From positions 62,001 through 126,000 of the forward strand of contig NZ_CAMFJF010000009.1 of assembly GCF_945956895.1 (NCBI RefSeq): a stretch of 64,000 nt of DNA, read 5' to 3'. This DNA comes from an uncultured Allobosea sp. (GTDB lineage Bacteria; Pseudomonadota; Alphaproteobacteria; Rhizobiales; Beijerinckiaceae). Made by a program: the position numbers and the translations under genes. Under the pieces are notes generated by a model. It did no database searches. It saw only the letters and a list, made by a program, of their open reading frames with translations, and was not told where the DNA came from. Shown here in pieces: positions 46,709 through 56,639 of this stretch. Within the stretch, counting starts at the first letter, position 1. Every line of letters starts with the position of its first letter.

Positions 46709-49700
46709 TCACTCCGCCGGGTGCGTGACCGGCGGCGGCGCGTGCTTCGTGCCTCGGATAGAGCCGCCGAGCTTCACCAGCCCTTCCGAGAGCCTGTCCA
46801 TGTAGAGGAACAGGACGGGCGTGATGAACAGCGTCAGCACCTGCGAGATCATCAGGCCGCCGACAACGGCGATGCCCAGCGGCTGGCGCAGTTCGGCGCT
46901 GGCGCCGGCACCGAGCGCGATCGGCAAGGTGCCCATCAGCGCCGCCAGCGTCGTCATCAGGATCGGCCGGAACCGCATCACACAGGCCTTGTGGATCGCC
47001 TCCTGCGCCGATAGGCCCTCGCGCCGGAGCACCAGCGCCACGTCGATCATCATGATCGCGTTCTTCTTGACGATGCCGATCAGCATCAGAAGGCCGATGA
47101 TGGCGATGACCGAGAGCTCGAGGTCGAAGAGCCTGAGCGCGCCGAGCGCCCCGACCGCCGCGGACGGCAAGCCGGTCAGGATCGTCAGCGGGTGGATGAA
47201 GCTCTCGTAGAGGATGCCGAGCACGATGTAGATCGTCAGGATGGCGCCGGCGATCAGCAGGCCCTGGTTGGCCAGCGAATCCTGGAAGGTCTTGGCCGTG
47301 CCGGCGAGCGTCGTCGTGATCGACTTCGGCAGGCCGAGCCCATCCTTGATCGCCTCGATGCGCAGGACGCTGTCGCCGAGCGCGACGCCGGCCGGGAGGT
47401 TGTAGGAGATCGTCACCGCAGGAAGCTGGCCGAGCTGGTTGACTGTGAGCTGGCCGGCCGTGCGCTCGATCCGGGCGATGGCGCCGAGCGGCACCAGCGT
47501 GCCGCCCTTTGTGCGGACACGGATGGCGTTCAGGCGCTCGGGGGTCCAGTGCTCGTTGGGATTGAACTCGACGACCACCTGATAGCTGTCGCCGGCCGTG
47601 TAGATCGTCGAGACCTGACGGACGCCGAAGCCGGAATAGAGCGTCGAGCGCAGAATATCGGAGCCGATGCCGAGCGCATTGGCCTTGTCGCGATCGATGA
47701 CGACGGTCGCCTGCAAGGCGTTGTTCTGCAGGTCGGTGGTGACGTCGGCGAAGACCGCGCGGTCACGGCTCATCGCATCGGCCAGGCGCAGGGCCCAATC
47801 GTTCATCAGCGTCTGGTCGAGCCCTTGCACGACGAGCTGGTACTGGCTCTTCGAGGAGCGCGCGCCGATGTTCAGGTTCTGGACGGGAACCATGTAAGTG
47901 TTGATGCCCGCCACCTGACTGAGATCGCGGCGCAGCGAGCCGAGGACCTGCTGCAACTTGGGGCGCTCGTCCAGCGGCTTCAGCTCGACGAAGAGGCGCC
48001 CGGAATTGAGAGCGCTGCCGCCTCCGCCATTGCCGCCGACCGACGAGGCGACATGCGCGACATAGGGCGACTTGCGGAAGATGTCGGCGACCTCGGACTG
48101 AAGCTTCAGCATCGCGTCGAAGGAAATGTCCTGCCGCGCCTCGGTCGAGACCTGGAGCTGGCCGATATCCTCCTGCGGGAAGAAGCCCTTCGGCGCGCTC
48201 TGCAACAGCCAGACGCTGCCGCCCATGGTCAGGAAGAAGGCGAGCAGCATCAGCGGCTGGAAGCGCAGGCAGAATGTCAGCCCGGCGTCATAGCCGGCGA
48301 GCAGCTTGTCGAAGCCCTTCTCCAGCAGGCGGCCGAGCGCGTTCTCCTGATGATGCTCGGAATAGCCCGAGAGCAGGCGCGAGCAGAGCATCGGCGTCAG
48401 CGTCAGCGAGACGAAGGCGGAAGCCAGGATCGAGACCGTCACCACCACGGCGAATTCGTTGAAGATGCGGCCGATGACGCCGCCCATCAGCAGCACGGGG
48501 ATGAAGACCGCGACCAGCGAGAGCGAGATCGAGATGATGGTGAAGCCGATTTCGCCCGCGCCCTTCAGCGAGGCCTCGTAGGCGGAGAGGCCGTCCTCCT
48601 CCATATGGCGGACGATGTTCTCGAGCATGACGATGGCATCGTCGACGACGAGGCCGACCGAGAGCGTCAGCCCCAGCAGCGAGATGTTGTCGATCGAGAA
48701 ATTGAGCATGTACATCACCGCCAGCGTGGCGATGATCGAGATCGGCACCGCGACCGCCGGGATGAAGGTCGCCGCGATCCGGCGCAGGAAGACGAAGATC
48801 ACCATGATGACCAGCGCGATGGTCAAGAGCAGCGTGAACTGCACGTCCTCCACCGCCTGACGGATCGAGGTCGAACGGTCGTTCAGCAGCGAGAGCGAAG
48901 CTGCCGCCGGCAACTGGGCCTGGAAGGTCGGGATCATCGCCTTGACGCGATCGACCACCTCGACGGTGTTGGCGTCGGGCTGGCGCTGCACGGCGAGCAC
49001 GATCGCCGGCATGCCGTCATAGGTGCTGCGGGTCTGGGTGTTCTCGACCGAGTCGATCACCTTGGCGACGTCGCCGAGCCGGACCGGCTTGCCCGAGCGC
49101 GTGGTGATGATGACATTGGTGAACTGGGCGGCATTGGCGAGCTGCGTCTGCGCCTGGATGGTGAGCTGCTGCGCCGTGTTCTGGAGCGTGCCGACCGGCG
49201 TATTGGCGTTGGTCGCGGTGATCGCGGCCTGCAATTCGTCGAGGCCGATACCGCGCGCGGCGAGCGCCGTCGGATCGATCTGGATGCGCACCGCATATTT
49301 CTGGCTGCCCCAGATCAGCACCTGCGCGACGCCGTCGACCGTGGAGAGCGCCGGCGAGATCACCTGCTGGGCGAAGGCGTCAAGCTGCGAGAGCGGCACC
49401 ACGTCGCTCTTCAGTGCCAGCAGGATGATCGGCGCATCGGCCGGGTTCACCTTGCGATAGCTCGGCGGCGTCGTCATTTCGATCGGCAATTGCCGCTGGG
49501 TGCGGGTGATCGCGGCCTGCACGTCGGCAGCGGCGGCGTCGATATTGCGGTTCAGCACGAACTGGATCGCGATCGAGGTCGACCCCTGCGAGTTGATGGT
49601 CGAGATCGAGTCGATGCCGGCAATCGTGCCGAACTGCTTGATCAGCGGCGTCGCGATCGAGGTCGCCATCGTGTCGGGCGAGGCGCCAGGCAGCTGCGCC

Positions 49701-49843
49701 GAAACGTTGATCACCGGGAACTCGGCGCGCGGCAGGGCCGCGACCGGCAGGAAGCGCCAGGCAAAGAGCCCCGCCAGAACCAGCGAGACCGACATCAGGA
49801 TGGTCGCGACAGGATGGCGGATGCAGAAGCCGGAGACGTTCAT
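46709..49843 (-). CDS. efflux RND transporter permease subunit
   Basis: 1044 aa; 'MNVSGFCIRHPVATILMSVSLVLAGLFAWRFLPVAALPRAEFPVINVSAQLPGASPDTMATSIATPLI', 'GLVVDDAIVMLENIVRHME'. Confidence 0.95.
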   Translation of the reverse strand: MNVSGFCIRHPVATILMSVSLVLAGLFAWRFLPVAALPRAEFPVINVSAQLPGASPDTMATSIATPLIKQFGTIAGIDSISTINSQGSTSIAIQFVLNRNIDAAAADVQAAITRTQRQLPIEMTTPPSYRKVNPADAPIILLALKSDVVPLSQLDAFAQQVISPALSTVDGVAQVLIWGSQKYAVRIQIDPTALAARGIGLDELQAAITATNANTPVGTLQNTAQQLTIQAQTQLANAAQFTNVIITTRSGKPVRLGDVAKVIDSVENTQTRSTYDGMPAIVLAVQRQPDANTVEVVDRVKAMIPTFQAQLPAAASLSLLNDRSTSIRQAVEDVQFTLLLTIALVIMVIFVFLRRIAATFIPAVAVPISIIATLAVMYMLNFSIDNISLLGLTLSVGLVVDDAIVMLENIVRHMEEDGLSAYEASLKGAGEIGFTIISISLSLVAVFIPVLLMGGVIGRIFNEFAVVVTVSILASAFVSLTLTPMLCSRLLSGYSEHHQENALGRLLEKGFDKLLAGYDAGLTFCLRFQPLMLLAFFLTMGGSVWLLQSAPKGFFPQEDIGQLQVSTEARQDISFDAMLKLQSEVADIFRKSPYVAHVASSVGGNGGGGSALNSGRLFVELKPLDERPKLQQVLGSLRRDLSQVAGINTYMVPVQNLNIGARSSKSQYQLVVQGLDQTLMNDWALRLADAMSRDRAVFADVTTDLQNNALQATVVIDRDKANALGIGSDILRSTLYSGFGVRQVSTIYTAGDSYQVVVEFNPNEHWTPERLNAIRVRTKGGTLVPLGAIARIERTAGQLTVNQLGQLPAVTISYNLPAGVALGDSVLRIEAIKDGLGLPKSITTTLAGTAKTFQDSLANQGLLIAGAILTIYIVLGILYESFIHPLTILTGLPSAAVGALGALRLFDLELSVIAIIGLLMLIGIVKKNAIMMIDVALVLRREGLSAQEAIHKACVMRFRPILMTTLAALMGTLPIALGAGASAELRQPLGIAVVGGLMISQVLTLFITPVLFLYMDRLSEGLVKLGGSIRGTKHAPPPVTHPAE

Positions 49844-51033
49844 GAGCGTGCGCCTTCCGCAACCGGCGTGGCCTGCGGCGGCTTCTCGCCCGTCGCCGCC
49901 CGCTCACGCACCTGCGTGCCCTGCTTCAGGCGCATCTGGCCGTCGGTGACGACGCGCTCGCCCGGCGCGATGCCCTCGGCCACCGCCGTGCGGTCGCCGT
50001 CGCTGAGCGCGACCTTGATCTGCCGGAGATCTACGGTCGAATCCGGCTTCACGACGAAGACATAAGGCCCCTTCTGCCCCGTCTGCACCGCGACGGTCGG
50101 GATCACCGCGACGCCGGACAGCGTCTCCGGGATGATCTCGACATCGACATATTGCCCCGGCCAGAGGGTGAGATCGTCATTGGCGAACGCGGCCTTGGCG
50201 GTGATCGTGCCTGAGGTGATGTCGACGGTGGAATCGACGAAATTGAGCTTGCCCTCGGCCGCCGGGCGGCCGGAATTCGGCACCCGCGCCGTTACCGGCA
50301 CGGGCTTGGCCGCGGCGAGCGCGCCTTGCAAGGTCGGCAGCTCGCTCTCCGGCAGAGCGAAGGAGACACGCAGCGGCCTCATCTGGGTGATGGTGACGAG
50401 GCTGGTGCCGCTGTTGTTGCCGGTGGCATTGACGAGGTTGCCGGGCGTGACCTGCACCGAGCCGGCGCGGCCGTCGATCGGTGCGGTGATGCGGGTATAG
50501 CCGAGCTTGAGCCGGTCCGCGTCGAGCGTCGCGTGATCGCCCTGGATGCTGGCGGCGGAGCTCTTCTCGTCGGCCGTCGCCTGGTCGACCTGCACCTGCG
50601 TGCCGGCATTGCGGGCCAGGAGCTGCTTGTAGCGCTCGAGATCGGCGAGATTGCGGGTATGCGTCGCCTCGTCGCGCGCCAGCATCGCCTCGTCCTTGGC
50701 GATCTGGGCCTTGATATCACGATCGTCGAGGGTGAAGAGCAGGTCGCCGGCCTTGACGAACTGCCCGTCGACGACGTTCTGGGTCATGATCTGGCTGTCG
50801 ATGCGCGAGCGCACGAGGACGCTCGCCGGCGTCTCGACAAAGCCGATGGCGTGCTTGCGCACCGGGAAATCCGCCTGCAGGGCAGGCGCCGAGATCACCG
50901 AAACCGCCCCGCCGTCACCCCGGCCGCCGCGCGCGGTTTGCCCGCCTTCCGGCGCATGCGTGCGCCAATACCAGACTCCGCCCGCAGCAAGGCCGGCGAT
51001 GACGACGCCGATGACCAATCCTGAACGCTTCAT
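49840..51033 (-). CDS. efflux RND transporter periplasmic adaptor subunit
   Basis: 397 aa; 'VRSRIDSQIMTQNVVDGQFVKAGDLLFTLDDRDIKAQIAKDEAML', 'ITAPIDGRAGSVQVTPGNLV'; ATGA overlap with permease. Confidence 0.93.
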   Translation of the reverse strand: MKRSGLVIGVVIAGLAAGGVWYWRTHAPEGGQTARGGRGDGGAVSVISAPALQADFPVRKHAIGFVETPASVLVRSRIDSQIMTQNVVDGQFVKAGDLLFTLDDRDIKAQIAKDEAMLARDEATHTRNLADLERYKQLLARNAGTQVQVDQATADEKSSAASIQGDHATLDADRLKLGYTRITAPIDGRAGSVQVTPGNLVNATGNNSGTSLVTITQMRPLRVSFALPESELPTLQGALAAAKPVPVTARVPNSGRPAAEGKLNFVDSTVDITSGTITAKAAFANDDLTLWPGQYVDVEIIPETLSGVAVIPTVAVQTGQKGPYVFVVKPDSTVDLRQIKVALSDGDRTAVAEGIAPGERVVTDGQMRLKQGTQVRERAATGEKPPQATPVAEGARS

Positions 51034-51048
51034 TGTCTGTCCACTTGC

Positions 51049-51519
51049 TCAGGCAGCATGGCCGGCCGAAGCCGGGGCCTTGTCTTCGGTTCGGGTTCGG
51101 GTCTGCTCGCGGATCGCGGAGAGCGTACCGAGCGCCGACAGGATCGATTCTTCGTCGACATCGCCCAGCACTTCGTGGGCGATCTCGGTCCGCACGGCAT
51201 CGAGATCATCGACCAGCGCCCGGCCTTCCGGCGTGAGGTAGAGGCGATAGGCACGGCGATCGGTGGGGTCTTCGCGCCGCTCGATCAGGTTCTGGCTCTG
51301 GAGGCGATCGAGCAGACGCGCGAGCGAGATCGGCTGCAGATCCATCTGCTCGGCGAGCGCGGCCTGATTGAGCCCCTCCTGCCGCCGCAAGCGCGACATC
51401 ACCCCCCATTGCGCCCGCGTCGTGCCGTGCTGCCGCGCCCGCTGCTCGACATAGGTCCGCAGCAGCCGCGAAGTTTCGACGAGCTGGAATACGAGTTCCC
51501 GCCGCAGGGGTCGCTTCAT
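51049..51519 (-). CDS. MarR family transcriptional regulator, likely regulator of RND operon
   Basis: 156 aa; 'TRAQWGVMSRLRRQEGLNQAALAEQMDLQPISLARLLDRLQSQNLIERREDPTDRRAYRLYLTPEGRAL'. Confidence 0.9.
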   Translation of the reverse strand: MKRPLRRELVFQLVETSRLLRTYVEQRARQHGTTRAQWGVMSRLRRQEGLNQAALAEQMDLQPISLARLLDRLQSQNLIERREDPTDRRAYRLYLTPEGRALVDDLDAVRTEIAHEVLGDVDEESILSALGTLSAIREQTRTRTEDKAPASAGHAA

Positions 51520-51564
51520 GATTCACAGGTCCCCAAACCGTAAGCCTGCTTATCATATGTGCGA

Positions 51565-51780
51565 TTACGGCAATTTGACGAGATATTTGTGCAGCGCACA
51601 CGCAAAGGTGAGAGCCCTCAGGCGCGGGAAGACGGACTTGAGCTCCGCAGCCGGGTGTTCTTCGAGGAAGGCCGTCACGCCCTCGTGGAAATCGGCGGCA
51701 GCGGCCGCCGCGCGGAAGGCGTCGCGCTCCGCGTGGCGAACTTGCGGGCCCGCGCAGAACATCGCGAGGTGCATCTGCAC
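51565..51780 (-). pseudogene. possible 3' remnant of an enoyl-CoA hydratase/isomerase gene
   Basis: Minus-strand reading 'HAERDAFRAAAAAADFHEGVTAFLEEHPA' resembles the C-terminus of crotonase-family proteins; rest of gene absent. Confidence 0.35.
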
Positions 51781-51879
51781 GCATCGGGCATCGCGTTTGC
51801 GCGAGGGCCACTGGCCTTGGCCGCGCGGCGGCTTCTAGACTGTGCGGGAAACCTGCTCCTTCCGAGACCCTGTCCCACC

Positions 51880-52971
51880 ATGAGCCAGCTCTTCAGCCCC
51901 TACCAGCTCGGCAGCCTGACGCTCGCCAACCGCATCGTCATCGCCCCGATGTGCCAGTATTCGGCGCAGGATGGCTGCGCCACCGACTGGCACACCATCC
52001 ATCTCGGACATCTCGCGCTGTCAGGCGCCGGCCTCCTGATCATCGAGGCGACGGCCGTCGCGCCGGACGGGCGCATCAGCCCGTTCGATCTCGGCCTCTG
52101 GTCCGACGAGACGGAGGCCGCGCTCGGCAAGGCGCTCGATGCCGCCCGCCGCTGGTCCGACATGCCGATCGCGATCCAGCTCGCCCATGCCGGCCGCAAG
52201 GCCTCCCTCGCCCAGCCCTGGAAAGGCGGAGGCCAGCTCGGCCTCGATCAGGGCGGCTGGACGGTCGAGGCACCCTCCGCGATCGGCTTCGAGAACTATC
52301 CCCGTCCGCCGCGCGCCCTCACCAAGGATGATATCGCACGGCTCGTCGAGGCGTTCGCGGATTCGGCGCGCAGGGCCGTGCGGCTCGGCTTCGCGGCGAT
52401 CGAGCTCCATGGCGCGCATGGCTATCTGATGCACCAATTCCTCTCGCCGTTCTCGAACAAGCGCGAGGACGAATATGGCGGCTCGCTGGAGAACCGGATG
52501 CACTTCCCGCTCGCGGTGCTCGATGCGGTGCGGGCCGTGGTGCCGGCGGACTATCCCGTCGGATTCCGCATTTCCGGCACGGACTGGGTCGAGGGCGGCT
52601 GGGACATCGAGCAGAGCATCACCTTCGCCAAAGCGGCGCAGGCGCGCGGCGCCGATTTCATCGACATGTCCGGCGGCGGGCTATCGGCCACACAGAAGGT
52701 CCCGCTCGGCCCGAGCTATCAGGTGCCCCTGGCGCGTGCCATCAAGCAGGCGACCGGCATCACCACCATGGCGGTGGGTCTCATCACCGAGGCCGAGCAG
52801 GCCGAGGCGATCATCGGCACGGGCGAGGCCGATCTCGTCGCGCTGGCGCGTGGCATCCTCTACAACCCGCGCTGGCCCTGGCATGCTGCAGCGCAGCTCG
52901 GCGCCACCGTCAAGGCGCCTAACCAGTATCTGCGCTCGCAGCCGCGGCAGTACTCCAAGCTGTTCGCCTGA
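51880..52971 (+). CDS. NADH:flavin oxidoreductase/NADH oxidase (Old Yellow Enzyme, YqjM-like)
   Basis: 'LFSPYQLGSLTLANRIVIAPMCQYSAQDGCATDWHTIHLGHLALSGAGLLIIEATAVAPDGRIS', 'HGAHGYLMHQFLSPFSNKREDEYGGSLENRM'; ATG at 51880. Confidence 0.93.
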   Translation: MSQLFSPYQLGSLTLANRIVIAPMCQYSAQDGCATDWHTIHLGHLALSGAGLLIIEATAVAPDGRISPFDLGLWSDETEAALGKALDAARRWSDMPIAIQLAHAGRKASLAQPWKGGGQLGLDQGGWTVEAPSAIGFENYPRPPRALTKDDIARLVEAFADSARRAVRLGFAAIELHGAHGYLMHQFLSPFSNKREDEYGGSLENRMHFPLAVLDAVRAVVPADYPVGFRISGTDWVEGGWDIEQSITFAKAAQARGADFIDMSGGGLSATQKVPLGPSYQVPLARAIKQATGITTMAVGLITEAEQAEAIIGTGEADLVALARGILYNPRWPWHAAAQLGATVKAPNQYLRSQPRQYSKLFA

Positions 52972-52990
52972 ATTTTCCATCCCCGCTTCC

Positions 52991-53096
52991 GGTCATCCCG
53001 GGCGACCGGAGGGAGACCCGGGATCCATGCCTGAACCTTTCCGGCATTAGCTCAGGCATGGATCCCGGATCTCCGCTTCGCTCCGTCCGGGATGAC
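52991..53096. repeat. composite palindromic intergenic element, copy 10
   Basis: ggTCATCCCGGGcgaccggagggagaCCCGGGATCCATGCCTGA...TCAGGCATGGATCCCGGAtctccgcttcgctccgTCCGGGATGAc. Confidence 0.85.
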
Positions 53097-53141
53097 TCAG
53101 TGTAGTGTCAAGCCTGATAGAATTCCCGGAGACGCCGAAAC

Positions 53142-54635
53142 ATGACCGCCTATTCCGACCTCACCGCCCATTTCGGCCGAATCGCCGCGCTGTCGAACGC
53201 CATCGGCATCCTGCAATGGGACAACGACGTGATGATGCCCAAGGGCGCAGCCGAGACGCGGGCCGAGAGCATGGCCCTGCTGCATGTCATGCGCCACGGC
53301 CTCGCGACGGATACCCGCGTCAGTGACTGGCTCGGCGAGGCCGAGAGCGACGGCAACCTCGGCGTCTGGGAGAAGGCGAACCTGCGCGAGATCCGGCGCG
53401 TCTGGACGGTCGACACCGCCCTGCCCTCGGAGCTGGTGGAAGCGTCGAGCAAGGCGGTCTCGGCCTGCGAGATGCGCTGGCGGCAGGCGCGGGCCGATGC
53501 CGATTTCTCCGGGCTCCTGCCCTATCTCGCCGAGGTCTTGAATCTGCAGCGCCAGATCGGCCGGGCCAAGGGCGAGAAGCTCGGCCTCTCCGCCTATGAC
53601 GCGCTGCTCAACGATTACGAACCCGGCGGCCGTTCCGCCAAGATCGATGCGCTGTTCGACGATCTCGCCGCCTTCCTGCCGGGCTTCACGCAGGAGGCCA
53701 TGGCAGTGCAGGCGCGTCGACCGGCGCTGCCTACGCTGGAAGGCCCCTTCGCCGCCGAGACGCAGCGAGCGCTGGGCCTCAAGTTCATGGCGGCGCTCGG
53801 CTATGATTTCGAGCGCGGCCGGCTCGACATCTCGACGCATCCGTTCTGCGGCGGCGCCGACAATGATGTCCGCATCACCACGCGCTATGACGAGGCCGAT
53901 TTCACCAAGGCGCTGATGGGCGTGCTGCACGAGACCGGCCACGCGCTCTACGAGCAGGGCCGGCCTCAAGCGCATCTCAACCAGCCGGTCGGCGCCGCGC
54001 GCGGCATGAGCCTGCACGAGAGCCAGTCGCTGTTGATGGAGATGCAGGCCTGCCGCTCGCGTCAGTTCCTCGCCTATGCCGCGCCGCTGATGCGCGAGAG
54101 TTTTGGAGGTGTGGGACCGGCCTGGGAAACCGAGGCGATGTGGCGGCGCTACACCCGCGTCGAGCCCGGTTTCATCCGCGTCGATGCCGACGAGGTGACC
54201 TACCCCGCCCATGTCATCCTGCGCTACCGGCTGGAAAAGGCGCTGATCGCCGATGAGATGCCGCTTGCCGAGCTGCCTGCCGCCTGGAATGCCGGGATGA
54301 AGTCCCTGCTCGGCGTCACCGTGCCCAACGATCGGCTCGGCTGCCTGCAGGATATCCACTGGCCGTCCGGCGGCTGGGGCTATTTCCCGACCTATACGCT
54401 GGGCGCGATGACCGCGGCCCAGATCTTCGACGCCGCCTGCAAGGCGGAAAGCTCGATCCTGCCCGGCATCGGCAAGGGCGACTTCAGCCCGCTGGTCGGC
54501 TGGCTGCGCGTCCATATCCACGGCAAGGGCTCGCTGCTCCCGACCGACGACCTGCTGACCGAAGCGACCGGCCGGCCGCTCGACGCCTCGGTGTTCAAGG
54601 CGCATCTGCGCCGGCGCTATATCGACGAGGTTTGA
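53142..54635 (+). CDS. carboxypeptidase M32
   Basis: Zn motif in 'LMGVLHETGHALYEQGRP', 'SLHESQSLLMEMQACRSRQFLAYAAPLMRE'. Confidence 0.93.
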   Translation: MTAYSDLTAHFGRIAALSNAIGILQWDNDVMMPKGAAETRAESMALLHVMRHGLATDTRVSDWLGEAESDGNLGVWEKANLREIRRVWTVDTALPSELVEASSKAVSACEMRWRQARADADFSGLLPYLAEVLNLQRQIGRAKGEKLGLSAYDALLNDYEPGGRSAKIDALFDDLAAFLPGFTQEAMAVQARRPALPTLEGPFAAETQRALGLKFMAALGYDFERGRLDISTHPFCGGADNDVRITTRYDEADFTKALMGVLHETGHALYEQGRPQAHLNQPVGAARGMSLHESQSLLMEMQACRSRQFLAYAAPLMRESFGGVGPAWETEAMWRRYTRVEPGFIRVDADEVTYPAHVILRYRLEKALIADEMPLAELPAAWNAGMKSLLGVTVPNDRLGCLQDIHWPSGGWGYFPTYTLGAMTAAQIFDAACKAESSILPGIGKGDFSPLVGWLRVHIHGKGSLLPTDDLLTEATGRPLDASVFKAHLRRRYIDEV

Positions 54636-54769
54636 GCACCCTTATTTTATTTATTCGAAACAAAGGCTTAGATCATAGTTTCATGCCGATCGGCCATGCA
54701 CCTTTCAGGCTTGCATCAAGACCCGCGAAGCGGGATGTCCGAGAGGACCTCCCGCTTCGGTGACCGATC

Positions 54770-55084
54770 ATGACCCAGACCAAGCCCGCCCCCCGCATCG
54801 CCATCACCTATTGCTCGATGTGCAACTGGATGCTGCGCTCGGCCTGGCTCGGGCAGGAGCTGCTCTCGACCTTCGGGCAGGATCTCGGCGAGGTCGCCCT
54901 GATCCCGCGCACCGGCGGGATATTCCAGATCCATTACGACGGCGAATTGATCTGGGACCGCAAGGTCGATGGCGGCTTCCCGGATTCCAAGGTGCTGAAG
55001 CAGCGCGTGCGCGACCGGCTCGACCCCGAGCGCAGCCTCGGCCATGTCGACGGCCACACGATGTCGGCCGAGGCTGAGAGCTGA
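54770..55084 (+). CDS. SelT/SelW/SelH (Rdx) family protein, Cys form
   Basis: 'RIAITYCSMCNWMLRSAWLGQELLSTFGQDLGEVALIPRTGGIFQI', CxxC motif. Confidence 0.88.
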   Translation: MTQTKPAPRIAITYCSMCNWMLRSAWLGQELLSTFGQDLGEVALIPRTGGIFQIHYDGELIWDRKVDGGFPDSKVLKQRVRDRLDPERSLGHVDGHTMSAEAES

Positions 55085-55120
55085 GAGCTGAGAGCGCTCT
55101 CTGCCGTCGCAATACTCCGT

Positions 55121-55234
55121 GGTCATCCCGGACAAGCGGCGAAGCCGCGCCGATCCGGGATCCATGCCTGAACCTATTTCGGAAGCGCTCCGGAATGGAT
55201 CCCGGGTCTCCGCTTCGCTACGCCCGGGATGACA
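55121..55234. repeat. composite palindromic intergenic element, copy 11
   Basis: ggTCATCCCGGAcaagcggcgaagccgcgccgaTCCGGGATCCATgcctgaacc...ATGGATCCCGGGtctccgcttcgctacgCCCGGGATGAc. Confidence 0.85.
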
Positions 55235-55238
55235 GCGT

Positions 55239-55853
55239 TCAGGCTGTCGCCGCGTGCTTCCGCGTCGCCGCAACCCAGGCCTTCAACCGACCCTCCGGGT
55301 CGGCGTTCAGCGTGATGTCGGTCACAGCCGCGACGATATCCGCGCCGGCCTCAAACACGCCCGGCGCCCGCTCCAGCGAGATGCCGCCGATGCCGACGAG
55401 CGGCAGGTCGCCGATGCGGCGCTTCCATTCGCCGAGCCGTTCCAGCCCCTGCGGGCCGAAGCGCATCTGCTTCAAGATCGTCGGATAGACCGGGCCGAGC
55501 GCGACATAGTCGGGCTTCGCCGCCAGCGCCCGCTCCAGCTCCGGCTCGTCATGGCTGCTGATGCCGAGCTTGAGGCCAGCCTTGCGGATCGCGCCGAGAT
55601 CGGCCTCGTCGAGATCCTCCTGGCCGAGATGGATGAAGTCGCAGCCTTCGGCGATGGCGATTTTCCAGTAATCGTTGACGACGAGCACGCAATCGGCCGC
55701 GGCGCAGAGCGTCTTCGCCCGCGCGATTTCGCGGGCGACCTCGGTCTCGGGGCGATCCTTGACGCGCAGTTGCACCAGTTTGACGCCGAGCGGCAGCATC
55801 CGCTCCAACCAGTCGGCGCTGTCGAAGATGGGATAGAACGGATCGAGCTTCAT
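55239..55853 (-). CDS. thiE: thiamine phosphate synthase
   Basis: 204 aa; 'GVKLVQLRVKDRPETEVAREIARAKTLCAAADCVLVVNDYWKIAIAEGCDFIHLGQEDL'. Confidence 0.92.
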   Translation of the reverse strand: MKLDPFYPIFDSADWLERMLPLGVKLVQLRVKDRPETEVAREIARAKTLCAAADCVLVVNDYWKIAIAEGCDFIHLGQEDLDEADLGAIRKAGLKLGISSHDEPELERALAAKPDYVALGPVYPTILKQMRFGPQGLERLGEWKRRIGDLPLVGIGGISLERAPGVFEAGADIVAAVTDITLNADPEGRLKAWVAATRKHAATA

Positions 55854-55867
55854 GCGTCAGCGGTCTT

Positions 55868-56638
55868 TCAGGCCAGGAAGGCTTTGCCCATCACGGGCGT
55901 GGAGGGAGCGGCCATGTCGCGCGCCTCGATCGGCTGCGCGGCGAAAGCCTGGCGGCCGGCGCGGATGGCGAGGACGAAGGCCTCGGCCATCGCGGCGGGA
56001 TCGCCAGCCTTGGCGACGGCGGTGTTGAGCAGGATGCCGTCATAGCCCATCTCCATCGCCTGCGCGGCATGCGAGGGCAGCCCGATACCGGCATCGACGA
56101 CGAGCGGCACATCCGGGAAATGCTGGCGCATGCTGCGCAGGCCATAGGGGTTGTTGAGCCCCCTGCCCGATCCGATCGGCGCGCCCCAGGGCATCAGAAC
56201 CTCGCAGCCGGCATCGAGCAGCCGCCCGCCGACGACGAGATCCTCGGTCGTGTAGGGAAAGACCTTGAAGCCGTCATCGGCGAGGATGCGGGCGGCCTCG
56301 ACCAGCGCGATCACGTCGGGCTGGAGCGTGTCGTCCTCGCCGATCACCTCGAGCTTGATCCAGTCGGTGCCGAAGACCTCGCGCGCCATCTGCGCGGTGG
56401 TCACCGCTTCCTTGACCGTGTGGCAGCCGGCCGTGTTCGGCAGAACCTTGACGCCGAGCTCGCGGATCAGCGCCCAGAAGGCCTGCCCCGCGCCGCCGGA
56501 CGATTCCCGGCGCAGCGAGACCGTGACGACCTCGGCGCCGGAGCGCTTCACCGCCTCGGCCAGGATCGCGGGCGACGGATATTGCGCCGTGCCGAGAAAC
56601 AGCGGGTTCTGCGGCTCGAAGCCATAGAACGATGCCAT
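55868..56638 (-). CDS. thiG: thiazole synthase
   Basis: '[33 protein letters not shown]', '[24 protein letters not shown]', '[22 protein letters not shown]'. Confidence 0.94.
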   Translation of the reverse strand: MASFYGFEPQNPLFLGTAQYPSPAILAEAVKRSGAEVVTVSLRRESSGGAGQAFWALIRELGVKVLPNTAGCHTVKEAVTTAQMAREVFGTDWIKLEVIGEDDTLQPDVIALVEAARILADDGFKVFPYTTEDLVVGGRLLDAGCEVLMPWGAPIGSGRGLNNPYGLRSMRQHFPDVPLVVDAGIGLPSHAAQAMEMGYDGILLNTAVAKAGDPAAMAEAFVLAIRAGRQAFAAQPIEARDMAAPSTPVMGKAFLA

Positions 56639-56639
56639 C

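Noticed and set aside
47192-50065. 957-aa plus-strand ORF opposite the RND permease/adaptor genes
   Set aside because: Antisense shadow; low-complexity D/R/H-rich product spanning two real genes on the other strand.
51538-51570. CCGTAA...TTACGG inverted repeat upstream of the RND-associated marR
   Set aside because: Only 6-bp arms separated by 21 nt; could be chance. Not strong enough to call an operator without comparative data.
55078-55096. ctgagag tandem repeat at the 3' end of the SelW-like gene
   Set aside because: Only about three 7-bp units; likely minor slippage with no evident function.
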